Below are positions 33,401-40,179 of a stretch of DNA of 64,000 nt, in pieces. Numbering within the stretch: position 1 is the first letter of the stretch; each line of letters begins with the position of its first letter. A program made the translations under genes and the position numbers. Origin of the DNA: Aradus depressus (taxonomy: Eukaryota > Arthropoda > Insecta > Hemiptera > Aradidae); assembly GCA_963662175.1 (NCBI GenBank), contig OY759224.1, positions 18,671,489 through 18,735,488 of the forward strand. The letters are read 5' to 3'. Under the pieces are notes generated by a model. It saw only the letters and a list, made by a program, of their open reading frames with translations. It was not told where the DNA came from and made no database searches.

Positions 33401-35103
33401 TATGATATGCAGCTATCTGAATTTTCTTGCGTCAACATGGAGCGACAAAATCAAGAAAATATTAAGAGAAAACGCGTCGTTCTCTTTATCATATATATAA
33501 AGCTGAAAATGTCTGTGCGTTGTACCGCTATAACTCACGAACGGCTTCATGGATTTGATTATTTTTTTTTTTTAATTTGTTCGTCATCGTCTGTGAAAGG
33601 TTATAGGCGTATTAGTACCTCAATATCTGGTCCATCCCAGCATCCACCCACGCAATCTTTGTAACTCAAAAACCACTGCAATGATTAATGAGGAATCTTT
33701 TTGAATAGATAAGTTTTATCTACCGGAAGGTTAAGGTCTATTTTTTAATCATACCCTGGTCCATCCCAGCATCCACTCACGCAATCTTTGTAACTCGAAA
33801 ACCATTGCAACGATTAATGAGAAATCTTTTTGAATAAATTAGTTTTAGCTCCAAAGCTAGCGTTACTACAGTTGAAGGACTATAAACCTTATTCCGTATG
33901 AATAATTGAAAATTATAACATCATGAATGTACTGTCGAGGAACTGCCTTATAGAAGATATTGAGAGAAAAGTCAAAGTTCCCTGGGCAACGCCGGGTATT
34001 ACTGCTAGTGAAAATTAAAAATGAGATTCTCGATAAAATAGAGGAAGGAGTTTCGATATCGCTCCTTTCTAAGGAATATAACGTTGGAAAAAATACAGTT
34101 CGGGACTTGGTTTAAAAAAATCAGCTATTTGTGTTCAAGTTAAAAAAAAAAAACTCTCAACACATCACAAAATACGCAAATTGAAGATGCAGTCTTGTAG
34201 TGGAATAAACATCAGAGAACTTCGCGAAGTAATATTAAAAAACAAAAGGAAAACGTTAACCAAAAAAAATAACGTAATTTTTCATAATATTATTGTTCTT
34301 TTGATTCGATTCAGTCTTTTTTTCTATACACATGTAAATACACATTTTCATGTTTTCTTTTTCATTATATTTTTTTATTATTCAATATATGTATATCATT
34401 TATTTTTTTAACCTCAACATCCTTACAATTACTTATAACTCATCAGATAATTTTTTAATTTGAGTAAATTGACATTTATTGCCCAAAACTTAAAACCCAC
34501 GGTTATTCGCGGATAATCGAGGGTCTAGTGTTATGCCGTAGTTAATAATGTACCTCTCTTCATGCTGAATATCTTTCAGGCTATGAAGACGTTCAATTGT
34601 GTAAAAGTATTGTAGAAAATAAAACAAGCATAGTATTAAAGAGGAAAATATAATTCAAGACTTACGAGACTGTTCTAATTCTTCTAACACTTCGTCTAAC
34701 TCTCGTCTGGAAATTCTCCCAGTTCGACGAACATCCTGGTCAAGCCTTTGTATTGATTTTTCGATGGGGTTCATTGCCAAATTTAATACTGAGGAACTGG
34801 AAAAACTAAAACGCATATATGAATGTTAATTATAAATCAAACAACATATACTTCACTTCTATAAATCAAGGAATTCAGGAACCCTATAGACAATATTACA
34901 CAATTTGACATTCGCAATTAGAAATTAATTAATTTGCTTCTAGAAAATTAATAAAACCCTATATCGTACCAACTAGAAGAACCGGCTAGAACTTTACATC
35001 TTAATAAGAGTGTTTCATCAACTCCTCTTGGTTGATTTATTAGAATACTCCTTGTTATATTAACGAACTGCTTAAAAAACTTAGAAGAACGAAGGATAGA
35101 CAT
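3333..35103 (-). CDS. LRPPRC: LRPPRC / bicoid stability factor, mitochondrial PPR protein, 22 coding exons
   Basis: Exons (high to low): 35103-34970, 34796-34666, 33327-33205, 32944-32677, 32208-31977, 31320-31129, 29020-28807, 21640-21428, 20415-20207, 18586-18404, 17343-17212, 16455-16263, 15174-14958, 13545-13314, 11800-11638, 10897-10736, 9549-9447, 8606-8393, 7158-6957, 6182-5910, 5317-5163, 3410-3333. All junctions are GT-AG and phases match throughout, giving 4023 nt and 1340 residues; human LRPPRC is about 1390 and fly bsf about 1410. Residues 1-22 are basic and amphipathic, like a mitochondrial presequence. Exons 2-5 closely resemble vertebrate LRPPRC (RRTGRISRREL, SHHNALLRVY, PNRVTYQRLIAACC, LITGHSQTGDMESAQ) and hold the clearest PPR helices, about residues 130-296. 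The tail is Ser/Asp-rich (SSDSDSDTDT). Known role of the family: stabilising mitochondrial mRNAs with SLIRP. Exon 9 starts at 20415, not at the nearer AG, because only that keeps phase. Identity is firm; the last exon is the least certain, since two frames are open there. Confidence 0.93.
3825..4135. repeat. Direct repeat copy 2 (partner 1866-2290)
   Basis: Same block as copy 1, ending at the acceptor of the exon-like segment 4124-4264. Confidence 0.75.
4124..4264 (+). other. Exon-like open segment on the plus strand inside LRPPRC intron 21
   Basis: After an acceptor-like 'ctgcttctaacag' the plus strand is open for 46 codons and ends in TGA. The peptide is helix-like (EEKRLCRELLSKMSEMHNEP, then ILQIVEYLLELRVLEQF) and looks like real protein rather than chance. 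No partner exon is visible. The preceding 300 bp are shared with 1866-2290, where the same acceptor is kept but the exon is lost. Family unknown. Confidence 0.4.
5390..5790 (-). mobile_element. First-family SINE, compound copy
   Basis: 'gttattgtgactcatgctcg' onward; the head region is followed by a second partial body ('gaagttccttaacgaat' to 'gaacctgcgatcttgagt'). LRPPRC intron 20. Confidence 0.72.
6318..6562 (-). mobile_element. First-family SINE
   Basis: From 'ccactaccagaacgctcttt' to 'ctctgagttaccggcgccc', head intact; LRPPRC intron 19. Confidence 0.82.
7245..7452 (-). mobile_element. First-family SINE, diverged
   Basis: 'ggggaatcctaaattttgcc' to 'gaacccttgatctcttgagc'; LRPPRC intron 18. 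Confidence 0.7.
7529..7642 (+). other. Exon-like coiled-coil segment on the plus strand inside LRPPRC intron 18
   Basis: Acceptor-like 'ttcattgtttaag', then 37 codons in phase 0 and TAA. The peptide (ELQRAISIKKLNTKKHKIL, ending ARHEIEELEEQIKKRA) is charged and has heptad spacing. It is too short to identify. It could be a captured exon, a relic of a mobile element, or a terminal exon of a nested gene. Confidence 0.35.
7738..7971 (+). pseudogene. LINE 3' fragment (RNase H / zinc-finger tail)
   Basis: Open for 77 codons to TAG: LKGHGPFSRHLHTVGVKDSS, TCDRCREEDETAAHFLGICS, ARARFCIFGE. This is the HL..G....C..C...E...H.L..C end found in I- and R1-group elements. It is 5'-truncated; a GC-rich 3' UTR runs to about 8110. 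In LRPPRC intron 18. Confidence 0.8.
8119..8345 (-). mobile_element. First-family SINE
   Basis: Begins with GGTTAGGTTAGG, the (TTAGG)n-like tail, then 'ttttatgactcatgcccggg'; the head is missing. LRPPRC intron 18. Confidence 0.82.
8756..8990 (+). repeat. Dispersed repeat with palindromic end
   Basis: Starts with the imperfect palindrome 'cttcctcagctttacgaagt' + 'atagaggaag', then 'gtaatcagaaattcgatttt', 'tgtctgtgcttgaacaagat' and 'aatgtatcgacacaaaattt'. The same order recurs at 11868, 31368 and, reversed, at 20015, 42640 and 54300. No coding capacity. Confidence 0.75.
9020..9305 (-). mobile_element. First-family SINE
   Basis: 'tagttattgtgactcatggc' to 'cgctacctctgagct'; LRPPRC intron 17. 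Confidence 0.82.
9550..10332. other. Part of LRPPRC intron 16 without recognised features
   Basis: AT-rich. 9960-10230 has a low-complexity style seen in degraded repeats, but I could not match it within the window. Confidence 0.4.
10333..10573. mobile_element. Fold-back element
   Basis: Arms of about 90 bp (10334-10425 and 10475-10570) are inverted copies starting 'tgtgatgtgaccattcagga' / 'tgtgatgtggccattacagg' with a polypyrimidine inner part. A single related arm lies at 15556-15650. LRPPRC intron 16. Confidence 0.75.
11041..11440 (-). mobile_element. First-family SINE with a second partial head
   Basis: Tail GGTTAGG, full body, then 'cgggctacgaacccacg' and, after 30 bp, another head segment 'gggtttgaacccgcgatctt' to 'ctctgatctaccagt'. 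LRPPRC intron 15. Confidence 0.82.
11801..12358. other. Part of LRPPRC intron 14
   Basis: A short dispersed-repeat end at 11868-11950; the rest is AT-rich with no support for a feature. Confidence 0.4.
12359..12603. mobile_element. Fold-back element with hammerhead-like motifs in both arms
   Basis: Two arms of about 105 bp are inverted copies (start 'gtagaaggaattcgtggttc' versus 'gtagaaggaattcgaggttt') around a loop of about 50 bp. Each arm carries CTGAAGA or CTGAAAA, then a GGAAA/TTTCC hairpin, then GAAA. Confidence 0.78.
12732..13152. repeat. 32/33-bp purine-rich minisatellite, about 13 copies
   Basis: The unit is GCATTGTATGTACAAAGAGG plus a variable G/A-rich end of 32 or 33 bp. Two end types alternate (gaagag and gaggac). 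The repeat is in LRPPRC intron 14, 160 bp from exon 14. It creates open frames on both strands, which are artefacts. Confidence 0.95.
13803..13985 (+). mobile_element. First-family SINE, internally deleted
   Basis: The head joins directly to 'aggtgaataagcctagg' and the body ends after 'gtcgggctcatgg'; LRPPRC intron 13. Confidence 0.7.
14055..14388 (+). mobile_element. First-family SINE
   Basis: Head 'gatgccggtagctcagaggt' through 'catgagtcataataactaac'; LRPPRC intron 13. Confidence 0.88.
14480..14910. mobile_element. Complex fold-back element
   Basis: Outer arms ('catacatcacagaaacgatc' and its reverse) and inner arms ('tcaactgtaaataggccatc' and its reverse) form nested inverted repeats, with one inner block present again as a direct copy. 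LRPPRC intron 13. Confidence 0.65.
15212..15566 (+). mobile_element. First-family SINE, full length
   Basis: Head 'gggcgccggtagctcagtgg', B box GGTTCGTAACC, body and tail ACCTAACCTAACCTA; LRPPRC intron 12. Confidence 0.9.
15600..16262. other. LRPPRC intron 12, probable LINE 3' UTR remnants
   Basis: T-rich DNA ending 'acggaaataaattattatta' near 16035, like a LINE 3' end with an (ATT)n tail. No coding part remains. Confidence 0.35.
16515..17130 (+). pseudogene. Internally deleted mariner copy
   Basis: The N-terminal helix-turn-helix reading (EAFGDECLSRSRCHEWYKRF, KEGRTSSEDKPRS) is followed by CEMAEECNISFESSHEILTE and then jumps directly to VLHNDDAPVHFALL of the catalytic core. A segment of roughly half the gene is missing, and frames are broken. 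It is in LRPPRC intron 11. Confidence 0.82.
17650..17872 (+). mobile_element. Second-family tRNA-derived SINE, diverged
   Basis: Shares 'catggtggccctgcg', 'gttgcgggttcgaatcccgt' and 'cccgaggccatggat' with the pair at 35.6-36.0 kb; ends in an A-rich tail. Confidence 0.75.
17875..17976. repeat. 26-bp tandem repeat, four copies
   Basis: Unit 'atcttctattaccactaaac' plus 'cttaaa', four near-perfect copies at the 3' end of a second-family SINE. Confidence 0.95.
18001..18380 (+). mobile_element. First-family SINE with partial internal duplication
   Basis: Body copies 'cctatcctaggtgaataa' and 'ccctaccctaggtaaataaa' occur twice before the usual tail; LRPPRC intron 10. Confidence 0.8.
18660..18985. 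repeat. Inverted copy of 3490-3760 (dispersed repeat body)
   Basis: Reverse complement of 'cgtcgtccttagaaggttct', 'tacttctcgaggtatgag' and 'atgaatgtatcgacacgaaa'; continues the inverted duplication with arm B after an extra 200 bp. Confidence 0.75.
19240..19316 (+). pseudogene. Inverted copy of the LRPPRC terminal exon
   Basis: This plus-strand segment matches the reverse complement of LRPPRC exon 22 (3410-3333) with only a few differences, all near its start. It keeps the acceptor (tatatag), the open frame THGGDNSTSSDSDSDTDT... to TAA, the 3' UTR, and an AATAAA at 19427-19432. It lies in LRPPRC intron 9 on the opposite strand, so it cannot be spliced to the gene. A second frame (QTVTATQILLRKLQQDK) is also open in both copies. 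Confidence 0.8.
19520..19866 (+). mobile_element. First-family tRNA-derived SINE with target-site duplication
   Basis: The best-defined copy. A-box-like TAGCTCAGTGG and B box GGTTCGAAACC lie in a tRNA-like head. A 230-bp conserved body ends 'gcccgggcatgagtcataaa' and an ACCTAACTTAACC tail. The duplication TAAATGTTTA is at 19510-19519 and 19867-19876. The empty site survives at 3130-3140. Confidence 0.93.
20012..20178 (-). repeat. Dispersed repeat with palindromic end
   Basis: 'cgatacattcattctattga' to 'cttcataaaactgaggaagt'; abuts inverted duplication arm B. Confidence 0.66.
21706..22315. repeat. 122-bp tandem satellite, five copies
   Basis: Units begin at 21706, 21828, 21950, 22072 and 22194 ('acaaaactccacccatctct'). 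They are almost identical; the fifth differs by one base (tttacc for ttccc-type). The unit length is not a multiple of three, so the open frames in it are not meaningful. It lies in LRPPRC intron 7, less than 70 bp past exon 8's acceptor and just before the LINE 3' end. Confidence 0.95.
23124..26027 (-). CDS. LINE ORF2: endonuclease-reverse transcriptase (967 aa)
   Basis: One uninterrupted frame. The N-terminal AP-endonuclease domain covers about residues 40-260: NAQSL, GISESWLKPW, GGGVAIFVHH, VYRPP, SGDFNSDLL. The motif normally SDH reads SAHDLI here, so an acidic residue expected in the active site is missing. The reverse transcriptase (about 480-760) shows GFRPGYGTQSALL, LVLFDFSKAFDSVDHS, SGVPQGSSLSPLLFSLFL and YHLYADDLQIY (YADD near residue 684). 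The C-terminus has the ASSLWNSLPPPIR motif common in the Jockey superfamily. Translation may begin at a methionine slightly inside the first one (near MTYNTLQCC). Confidence 0.9.
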   Translation of the reverse strand: MMFCCLLISLLYLPSSPLPLLCLCPFSSPLMTYNTLQCCHVNAQSLPAHHDEFSDFLHSNSFHIIGISESWLKPWIPSSSVSLPDHHLFRNDRLDRPGGGVAIFVHHSLKCRRLASSSSPPSSSQVEFLFLEIHIDSTKLLYGVVYRPPKVHFDPTFESTLLRLIPLYSCILISGDFNSDLLSPAAPNSKYLLDLCYSLNLFIVPYAPTHHTPTSHSWLDLHLADSQQKISSSAQQPVPFLSAHDLIQISYDIPSPHLTPRSLLLRNLKSLTFETLQEDLDAADWQAIFDLASIDEKVNTFNQILLKLLDKHAPLKMRQLRRPPAPWITPEIREIMKERDSVRRRFYRSKLDVDYSSFKVLRNRAQSLIRAAKSKFLLNLIAEAPNAKSRWAALRKLSLGSPKNPPSPSIFSPDTLNSFFVSRPILPLASPAEITSPQPFDSNNFFFSYIYPDTLLRIILNSSSNALGPDDIPLLFLKTCLPVILPVLLHIYNFSLQNSVFPSAWKEAFVLPLNKVLNPEAPKDFRPISLLCSTSKPLERIVHSQISDFLLTNKLLDPFQSGFRPGYGTQSALLKLTEDFRQAIDVRQLTLLVLFDFSKAFDSVDHSILLSKGASLPLSNNVLLWLQSYLADRSQSVKFPNSPASFSLPLHSGVPQGSSLSPLLFSLFLLDLPPHIKFCKYHLYADDLQIYLSFHPSSLPTAYSQISDDINSISSWAKQNKLLLNPHKTQAITLGNKKLLNNLTDPPLLTLDNTNINYSSRVKNLGIILDQTLSWKDHVSYISRKSFQSLAQFKRSRHSLSHNSRKLLVSSFVFPHFDYGCLVYNDLSKGLDIKLQRILNAHVRFVFDVPRDAHISPWYSELKWLKPSYRRNYLLGSFLFLMLKSKEPYYLYQMFQFQSSVHQRHTRSRPSDLFIPSHRSSAFHNSFLVQASSLWNSLPPPIRHSPSVASFKSSLFQFLFTKQSTPL
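26327..27269 (-). CDS. LINE ORF1: PHD finger, coiled coil, RNA-binding region; one frameshift
   Basis: The frame opens MGKCSKCHMT and has a C4HC3 PHD-type finger (CSKC...CNWC...H..C...CPQC) in residues 4-54. A coiled coil covers about 75-165, then comes the RNILEIRGIP start of an RRM-like domain. The frame breaks in an A8 run (about 26471-26478) after INESLTLHNKK and would stop at 26454. The expected last 45 or so residues follow in another frame and stop at 26327-26329. This is a one-base indel or a slippage site. Family role: RNA binding and chaperone activity in the LINE RNP. Confidence 0.82.
27861..28260. other. LRPPRC intron 7 beside the LINE; degraded coding-like stretch
   Basis: Plus-strand 27948-28110 reads NYRKRKSEESSHQKEF, stop, KPKKSSAEQM, stop, ELRQHRKENEKHL. 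It looks like an old mobile-element protein with two stops. Family not determined. Confidence 0.35.
28262..28492 (-). mobile_element. First-family SINE, partial
   Basis: 'cttgtcatatcgcctactac' to 'taccactgagctaccag'; LRPPRC intron 7. Confidence 0.78.
28575..28683 (+). mobile_element. First-family SINE, 3' end only
   Basis: From 'gtcgggctcatgtccatcag' to 'catgagtcataataactaac'; LRPPRC intron 7. Confidence 0.75.
29125..29580 (+). pseudogene. Internally deleted mariner copy
   Basis: Reads LKERYGDECLSRIQVFEWFK and SDRRGPSPRMT, then after a gap RKRRPELWKNKSWFLHQDNA and LAHTAL, then damaged HPPHS / PCDFF. It is an old mariner relic with an internal deletion, in LRPPRC intron 6. Confidence 0.82.
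29825..30385 (+). pseudogene. LINE 3' fragment with long AT-rich 3' UTR
   Basis: The reading CILDEKDDLLHFLFHCPSLS, then RQTFLHKYLTN, is the zinc-finger-like C-terminus (C...E...H.L..CP) of a non-LTR element. The following 330 bp are very T-rich and non-coding. Confidence 0.6.
30389..31077. mobile_element. MITE with about 34-bp TIRs and subterminal repeats
   Basis: The left end CTGTGGCGACATGCCAGAAC and right end (reversed) CTGTGGCTACATGCCAGAAC extend to 'gttaactcca'. The motif 'catgccaaaaccagttaact' is repeated inside the left end, like transposase-binding subterminal repeats. The flanks are ATAT on both sides. Non-coding, 689 bp, 51 bp from LRPPRC exon 6. Confidence 0.78.
31368..31650 (+). 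repeat. Dispersed repeat with palindromic end
   Basis: 'cttcctcagttcaactagct' ... 'aacgaagtataggg', then the shared body; LRPPRC intron 5. Confidence 0.7.
31660..31945 (+). mobile_element. First-family SINE, head lost
   Basis: Body from 'gagcacgccgtctttcggat' to 'gtgtcaaaataact', interrupted by about 50 bp; LRPPRC intron 5. Confidence 0.75.
32423..32446. repeat. G24 homopolymer
   Basis: A run of 24 G in LRPPRC intron 4; poly-C in the transcript. Confidence 0.9.
33489..34008 (+). mobile_element. Non-autonomous Helitron-like element
   Basis: It begins TC and ends CTAG, between A and T as expected for Helitrons. The 3' hairpin (near 33980-33996) lies nine bases before the CTAG end. It shares the start 'atatataaagctgaaaatgt' and most of its body with 44655-45195. 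In LRPPRC intron 2. Confidence 0.7.
34018..34215 (+). pseudogene. Pogo/Tigger-type transposase relic (CENP-B HTH)
   Basis: KNEILDKIEEGVSISLLSKE followed by YNVGKNTVRDL matches the N-terminal helix-turn-helix of pogo/Tigger/jerky transposases. The frame then breaks; a WNKHQR-like remnant follows. It lies 10 bp after a Helitron-like 3' end. Confidence 0.7.
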
Positions 35104-35582
35104 TTTTTTGTACTTTTATAATAGTTCTAATAACAATTACACACGCTGAGCACACAAGAAAGAGGTTACAGTACTAGTACAGTGTTGCCTTCTTCTAATT
35201 TACTTTTTTAACCAGAATAATATAAAAATATTCAGATACCAAGTTGAAATGAAAAAAGCAAAATTGAAAAAAATATATTAATTTTTAAGTTTTGTAAGGA
35301 GATTCTTTATTCATATACAATATACTAACGCAGCATTAATTCTCCCATTTATTTAATTTTTTCTCAAAGAAATGTCTTTACAAACGTTTCGGGCATTACT
35401 TCCACTATGAGTGTCTAACATATATATTTTTTTTTTACATTTAATTAACAAAAACATCGTCTGATGTTCGTCAGTATTTTTAAATGTTATTTCAACAATT
35501 ATAAATCATACGAATGCTAACCAATGTACAATAAATATAATTCTTAGGTTAACTATTCCTTTTGTTATTCAGAATGTTTTGT

Positions 35583-35727
35583 GGGAGCAATGGTGGTCGT
35601 GCGGGCTAGAGCGTAGGGCTTTGGTCGCATGGACTTCACCTTAGTTTGCGGGTTCGAATCCCGTCCGGGAGTGAGTTTTATTTCGTAGATAGAACTCCCT
35701 CCCGGGGCCATGGATGTCGTAACTAAG

Positions 35728-35775
<48 letters not shown>

Positions 35776-36032
35776 GCCTTATGTACGGTGCATATTAGCC
35801 ATGTCAATGTGTTATTTAGTTATATTTGTGACAACCATGGCCCCGGGAGGGAGTTCTATCTACGAAATAAAACTCACTCCCGGACGGGATTCGAACCCGC
35901 AAACCATGGTGAGACCATCCGACCAAAGCCCTACGCTCTAGCCCGCACGGCCACCATGGCTCCCCTAACTAAGAGATAACTACCACCTAATTATGCATCG
36001 CACATAAAGCCAAAATTAAAACAAAAAAAAAA
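35583..36032 (+). mobile_element. Second-family tRNA-derived SINE, interrupted by another copy
   Basis: The tRNA-like head has a perfect B box (GGGTTCGAATCCC) and 'ggctagagcgtagggctttg'. The body reaches 'cggggccatggatgtcgtaa' and resumes after the nested insertion with 'taactaccacctaattatgc' to an A-rich tail near 36030. Confidence 0.8.
35731..35965 (-). mobile_element. Second-family SINE nested in the previous one
   Basis: Opposite orientation. Its poly(A) tail appears as a T44 run (35731-35774). It is flanked by the 11-12 bp duplication TAACTAAGAGA(T) at 35720 and 35966. The head is full, with an intact B box. Confidence 0.88.
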
Positions 36033-36806
36033 AAACTAAAAAACATATATCGTTAAGCCGGTCACACAAAAAAGAATAACATCCTAGGTACGATGTTATT
36101 TTTAATGTTTATGTTATGTCATAATTAAATGTAAAAACAAATATATATTTCAGACACCGATGATGGGAGTAATGCCAGAAACGTTTGTAATCACAATTTT
36201 TGGAGAAAACAAAAAAAAAATGGTAGAATATCAATTCTACAGTATATTAAATTTATTTTATACAGTGTATTGACTTTGTTTTATACAGTCAGTATAATAA
36301 CTGTGTCAATATACTGTATATTATACAATAAACAACTTATTTTAGATAGGTGTTTTTTTTTTCGTTTTAATATCTTAAACGAAAAATCATGGGCATACCA
36401 GGTTTTGATATCTTATTTATTTATTTCTACAGGCAAAGCCTATTATTACTCAAGAAAAAAAAAATATATAGTATATATAAAATAAAATAAAACAAAATAA
36501 CTGGTTTACAATTAACCTCATAAAATACGACATAAATAAAACAAAAAGTAAAATAAATTATTTTGATTTGTACAAATATAACAATTATTTAAAATTTACT
36601 TTAATTAACAGACACTTAAATATTACAATTTGGTTATGAAATTAACAATATATTAATAATTATGGAAACAATGAAAGATAAACTGGTAAGTAATAGCTAG
36701 AAATAATAATAAATCCAGAATGTAAAAAACAAACAACATAAATATATGAGTGTAAGACAGCTATTGTATAATTTAAAAAGTACTATAATGCTTTATATCG
36801 CCATTT

Positions 36807-37406
36807 CTAAACAATTGATTTAATAGCATTAATATTGTCTATGAAAAAGTTAAATTTATCAGAAATACTATTAGCAAGCCTTTGAAATCGATCTATGGGG
36901 GAATAGAACCCATAATCAGTATAGTGAAAATTAGGTGAGAAGGGGAGAACTGAACGACAAGTACGTGAGGGAATATTGAAATTTACATGTGAAAGTAGAT
37001 CAGGACAGTCAATTTTATTGTTTAATAATTTGAAAAAGAATGATAAATCGGCTTTGACTCGTCTTGACTCCAGAGTATCTAATTTAAGAGAAGAAAGAAA
37101 GATATTATAGTCGATATTACGTACAGATGATCCTGATTTGAATGCAACATATCGAAGGAATTTGTGTTGTACTTTTTCAACAGTATGAATATAGGTAACC
37201 TTATAAGGAGGCCATATTGAGGAAGCATACTCAAGAAGAGAGCGGACAAATGAAGTAAAAAGAATTTTAATAGTGTTAATGGAAGAGAAATGTTTGCTGT
37301 TCCCAAGAATAAAACCAAGCATTTTTATTGAAGAACAAGTTATATGATTTATATGATATTTAAAAGTTAATTTTGTATCAAAAATACTTGCTAAAACGAT
37401 GTGCAT
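36807..37406 (-). pseudogene. LINE ORF2 C-terminal fragment
   Basis: 199 codons beginning inside the RT thumb: FDTKLTFKYHINHITCSSIK, FVRSLLEYASSIWPPYK, VQHKFLRYVAFKSG, LESRRVKADLSFFFKLLNN. This is the pattern after the YADD motif in Jockey-superfamily elements. Everything upstream is missing. The DNA from 36500 to 36800 is its AT-rich 3' UTR. Confidence 0.78.
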
Positions 37407-37931
37407 GTAAATTCATTTTTGGAATAATTTGATTTATAAATTGTTCTGTACCTGATATATATTGCAGTGCATACTAGCACCGAAATTTTAAATATGCCTG
37501 TAACTACTTATGTAGGTACCTACTTGGTGAAGGTTCATGCAATTTTTTACTACAATAAATACAAATTAATTATAATAACTTTCAAAAAGAATTAATTATA
37601 TTTTGTAGTATAATTTTTCTTTTTAATTCGACATCATCCAGCCATTGCATTACTTGTTTCTTCAATTCGCAGCTCCAACGCCAGTTCCTTACATGATTTT
37701 TTTTTTTAATGCACAACAATGAAATTTATAGAGGAAAATCAAAAAGAACATTAGTGATATAACACAAATAAATTGAGAGATTATTGTATTGTTATCTGCT
37801 GCCAGAATGACCTTTGTCGCCTCGGTTCCACGCAGGTGAAGCGGCCTGCGAAACGTTTCTTGAATTATTCTGCAACATAAACAAACACATTTGTTTACAC
37901 ATCTAATTCTTGTGAATACCGCGACACTCAC

Positions 37932-38316
37932 ACATTTGCTTATCAGACAAATACAAATGGCGTAAACCCACTTGACCCACGGAGCATGGTGTGTTTTCCA
38001 ATTTTTCCGTTTGAGTAATTTCGTTGAGAGGTAGTCCATCTTTTTGTAAGATTCCTTGTTTTTCTTTAATTTTCTCAAAATGTTTTGGACCATTTGGTTC
38101 AGACATGTCAAAATGATATATACTCATATCGTTTCTATAACTGGATCTAAGTTCTTCTGGATTCGTTTGACTTGAAGAACGTCTCCTATCCTTCGAAGAC
38201 TTTGATGGTTCTGGTTTCTGAAAAAAATATAATAAACGTATAAATTAAGGTAGCTGTAATATTTGAATGATTTGTTAGTTCCGATGTAGCCATTAGATTG
38301 ATAATAATACTGTATG

Positions 38317-38390
<74 letters not shown>

Positions 38391-39869
38391 CATTTGTAAA
38401 TTTTCTCCCGACAATAAGACCCTTACCCTAGTTGAATAAAATTTTCGAGTAGGCATAATTTGAGACTCCAGCAAAAGAAAAAACCCTCTGGTAGTAAGCG
38501 ATGTGACCACGCAGTTGATGCCCTGGCATTAGTTATAATAACGTAACTAACTGATAATAATAGGACTTTTTCCAAAGTTATATACTTGAAATATCCTAAA
38601 TTTTTTATTTTTTTTCTATTATTTCTGAAATGTATAATTAAAGCACTTCAATTTGATATCCACTCAAGAGGATCAGCAAAATTTAAATGTTTTTTTAGAA
38701 TGTCTTCCCCCCCCCCCCCCCCCAAATTAAGAAATACATATATAAAATTTCAAAACCGACATTTTCACGATTTCTTACAGAGTGTAAAAAGGAACACACC
38801 CTTATACAATTTCTCACTTGTGTGTTCGTCACAGCGGCAGGTATGTAATTAGTTAAAAAGGCTTTAGCTAAAAGGTCATATCGCCTTCTACCAGAGCTCT
38901 TAAATTTTGTCTACCCTAAATTTCTATTTACCTAGAGTAGGGGTCATTAATGAGTACCTGATATTGTACAGGCTCGGGACCATCGCTCAATGTCGCATTC
39001 GAAGGACAGCATGCTCAAGGAAAAGTATCCCTGATTGGATTTAAAAAACCTGGTCACCCTAATAGTCCCAAGCTCCCATGGCGCAAAAAGGTACCCCATC
39101 GAACACCTCAAATTCGAAAGGTGAAAATGCTTGGAAAACATGTAAAAAAACATGTTACGCCCGCCAGACTGATAAAAATTTGTTAAGTGATATTTTTAAT
39201 GAATTTTTGAAATTAGCTGAAACAATTTATTTTTTAAAATACCTGCTTGAAATTTACACAATCTATGGTAAATTAACAAATTTTTACTAGTCTACTACAC
39301 GGCGTAACGTGTTTTTTAGATTATTTCCAAGCATTTTCACCTTTCAAATTTGAGGTGTTCGATGGAGTAAAGAAACTTCTTTCCATCGTTTTCTTCAAAT
39401 TGGTCTCCCCAATATGATAAAGATAATACAAGGCTGTTCTTACACACACATCTGGCTCCTTCTTCTTGTCTCGTGACTTCCTTGGCAGGACTCTCAGACT
39501 GTGACGATGTGGCATATCCCTCTTGGTCAGAATTGTGGTACAACTATCATCGGAATTGTTGCGATCTATGGTGGATGAGGGTCGTCTTGAAGACACTTCT
39601 CTACTTCTCGACCCCTTACTATAGCTGGCACTCCGCCTATATCCATTGATCATGGTCAGACTGTCTGCGTATCCGTTGTTTTCATACTGCTCATTGTCTG
39701 AATCGTCTTCTGTATGTACAATACCCAATTTTTCTGCTCTATCATTTAGCGTTAATGAGAGTAAATACAATAATGATTCGTCAAATGTTGGGCCCATAAA
39801 TGTGCTTATTGATTTCATTGGTGTAGCTTTTTTCTTTTTTCCTTCACAAAAATAACAAGTGTTGGCCAT
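37932..39869 (-). CDS. Unrecognised Ser/Arg-rich protein, at least two coding exons
   Basis: Coding exons 39869-39444 (142 codons, phase 0) and 38217-37932 both have good splice sites. A likely 5' UTR exon ends at 41914 with a consensus GTAAGT donor and splices to the acceptor at 39871, two bases before the ATG. The protein starts MANTCYFCEGKKKKATPMKS, then has a hydrophobic DESLLYLLSLTLND segment, an acidic patch, and a long Ser/Arg/Lys-rich low-complexity region. Exon 2 continues KPEPSKSSKDRRRSSSQ and ends near HLYLSDKQM. The 3' end is unsettled. With the strong GTGAGT donor at 37931, the acceptor near 37870 creates an immediate TAA, giving about 237 residues. A different junction would open the frame encoding SQAASPAWNRGDKG. 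No family recognised. It sits between Gemin8 and LRPPRC on the same strand. Confidence 0.6.
38319..38398. repeat. (AT)n microsatellite, about 80 bp
   Basis: Pure AT dinucleotide run in the intron between the two coding exons of the Ser/Arg-rich gene. Confidence 0.95.
38404..38550 (+). mobile_element. First-family SINE, 3' part, diverged
   Basis: 'acccttaccctagttgaata' to 'ataataacgtaactaac', following a long TA repeat. Confidence 0.6.
38868..39022 (-). mobile_element. First-family SINE, partial
   Basis: 'aaaaggtcatatcgccttct' to 'ggacagcatgctcaagg'. Confidence 0.7.
39091..39375. mobile_element. Fold-back element (about 100-bp arms)
   Basis: Left arm 39091-39190 and right arm 39275-39375 are inverted copies ('ccatcgaacacctcaaattc' and its reverse, through 'aaaatttgttaa') around an 84-bp AT-rich loop. 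It lies 70 bp after the donor of the first coding exon of the Ser/Arg-rich gene. Confidence 0.75.
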
Positions 39870-40179
39870 TCTGAAAGTAAAACAACCAGAAATAAATAAT
39901 ACAAAATTATTGTTGAAATTTACGGTAGGCAAATTAGTGCCTAATAATAACACTCCAGTAGTAGTCAGGCTCATAACACTAGAGCTACAAGTGACAATTC
40001 CACAAGAATATATACACAAACTGTACTGGTTTCATCTTTCGCCATCGTCAGCACAAAGTTCCAAAGTAAAATTTAAGTTAATTAATCAAGTGATTTTTGA
40101 TTATAAAGTGATGTACGCATTTCCTTCTTGTACTTCCATATTATATCATATAGATCTTATTTATGAACTTTGTATTCTG

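Noticed and set aside
35565..35979. Open frames across the nested SINE pair
   Set aside because: Artefact of the poly(T) run and tRNA-like heads; no protein-like composition.
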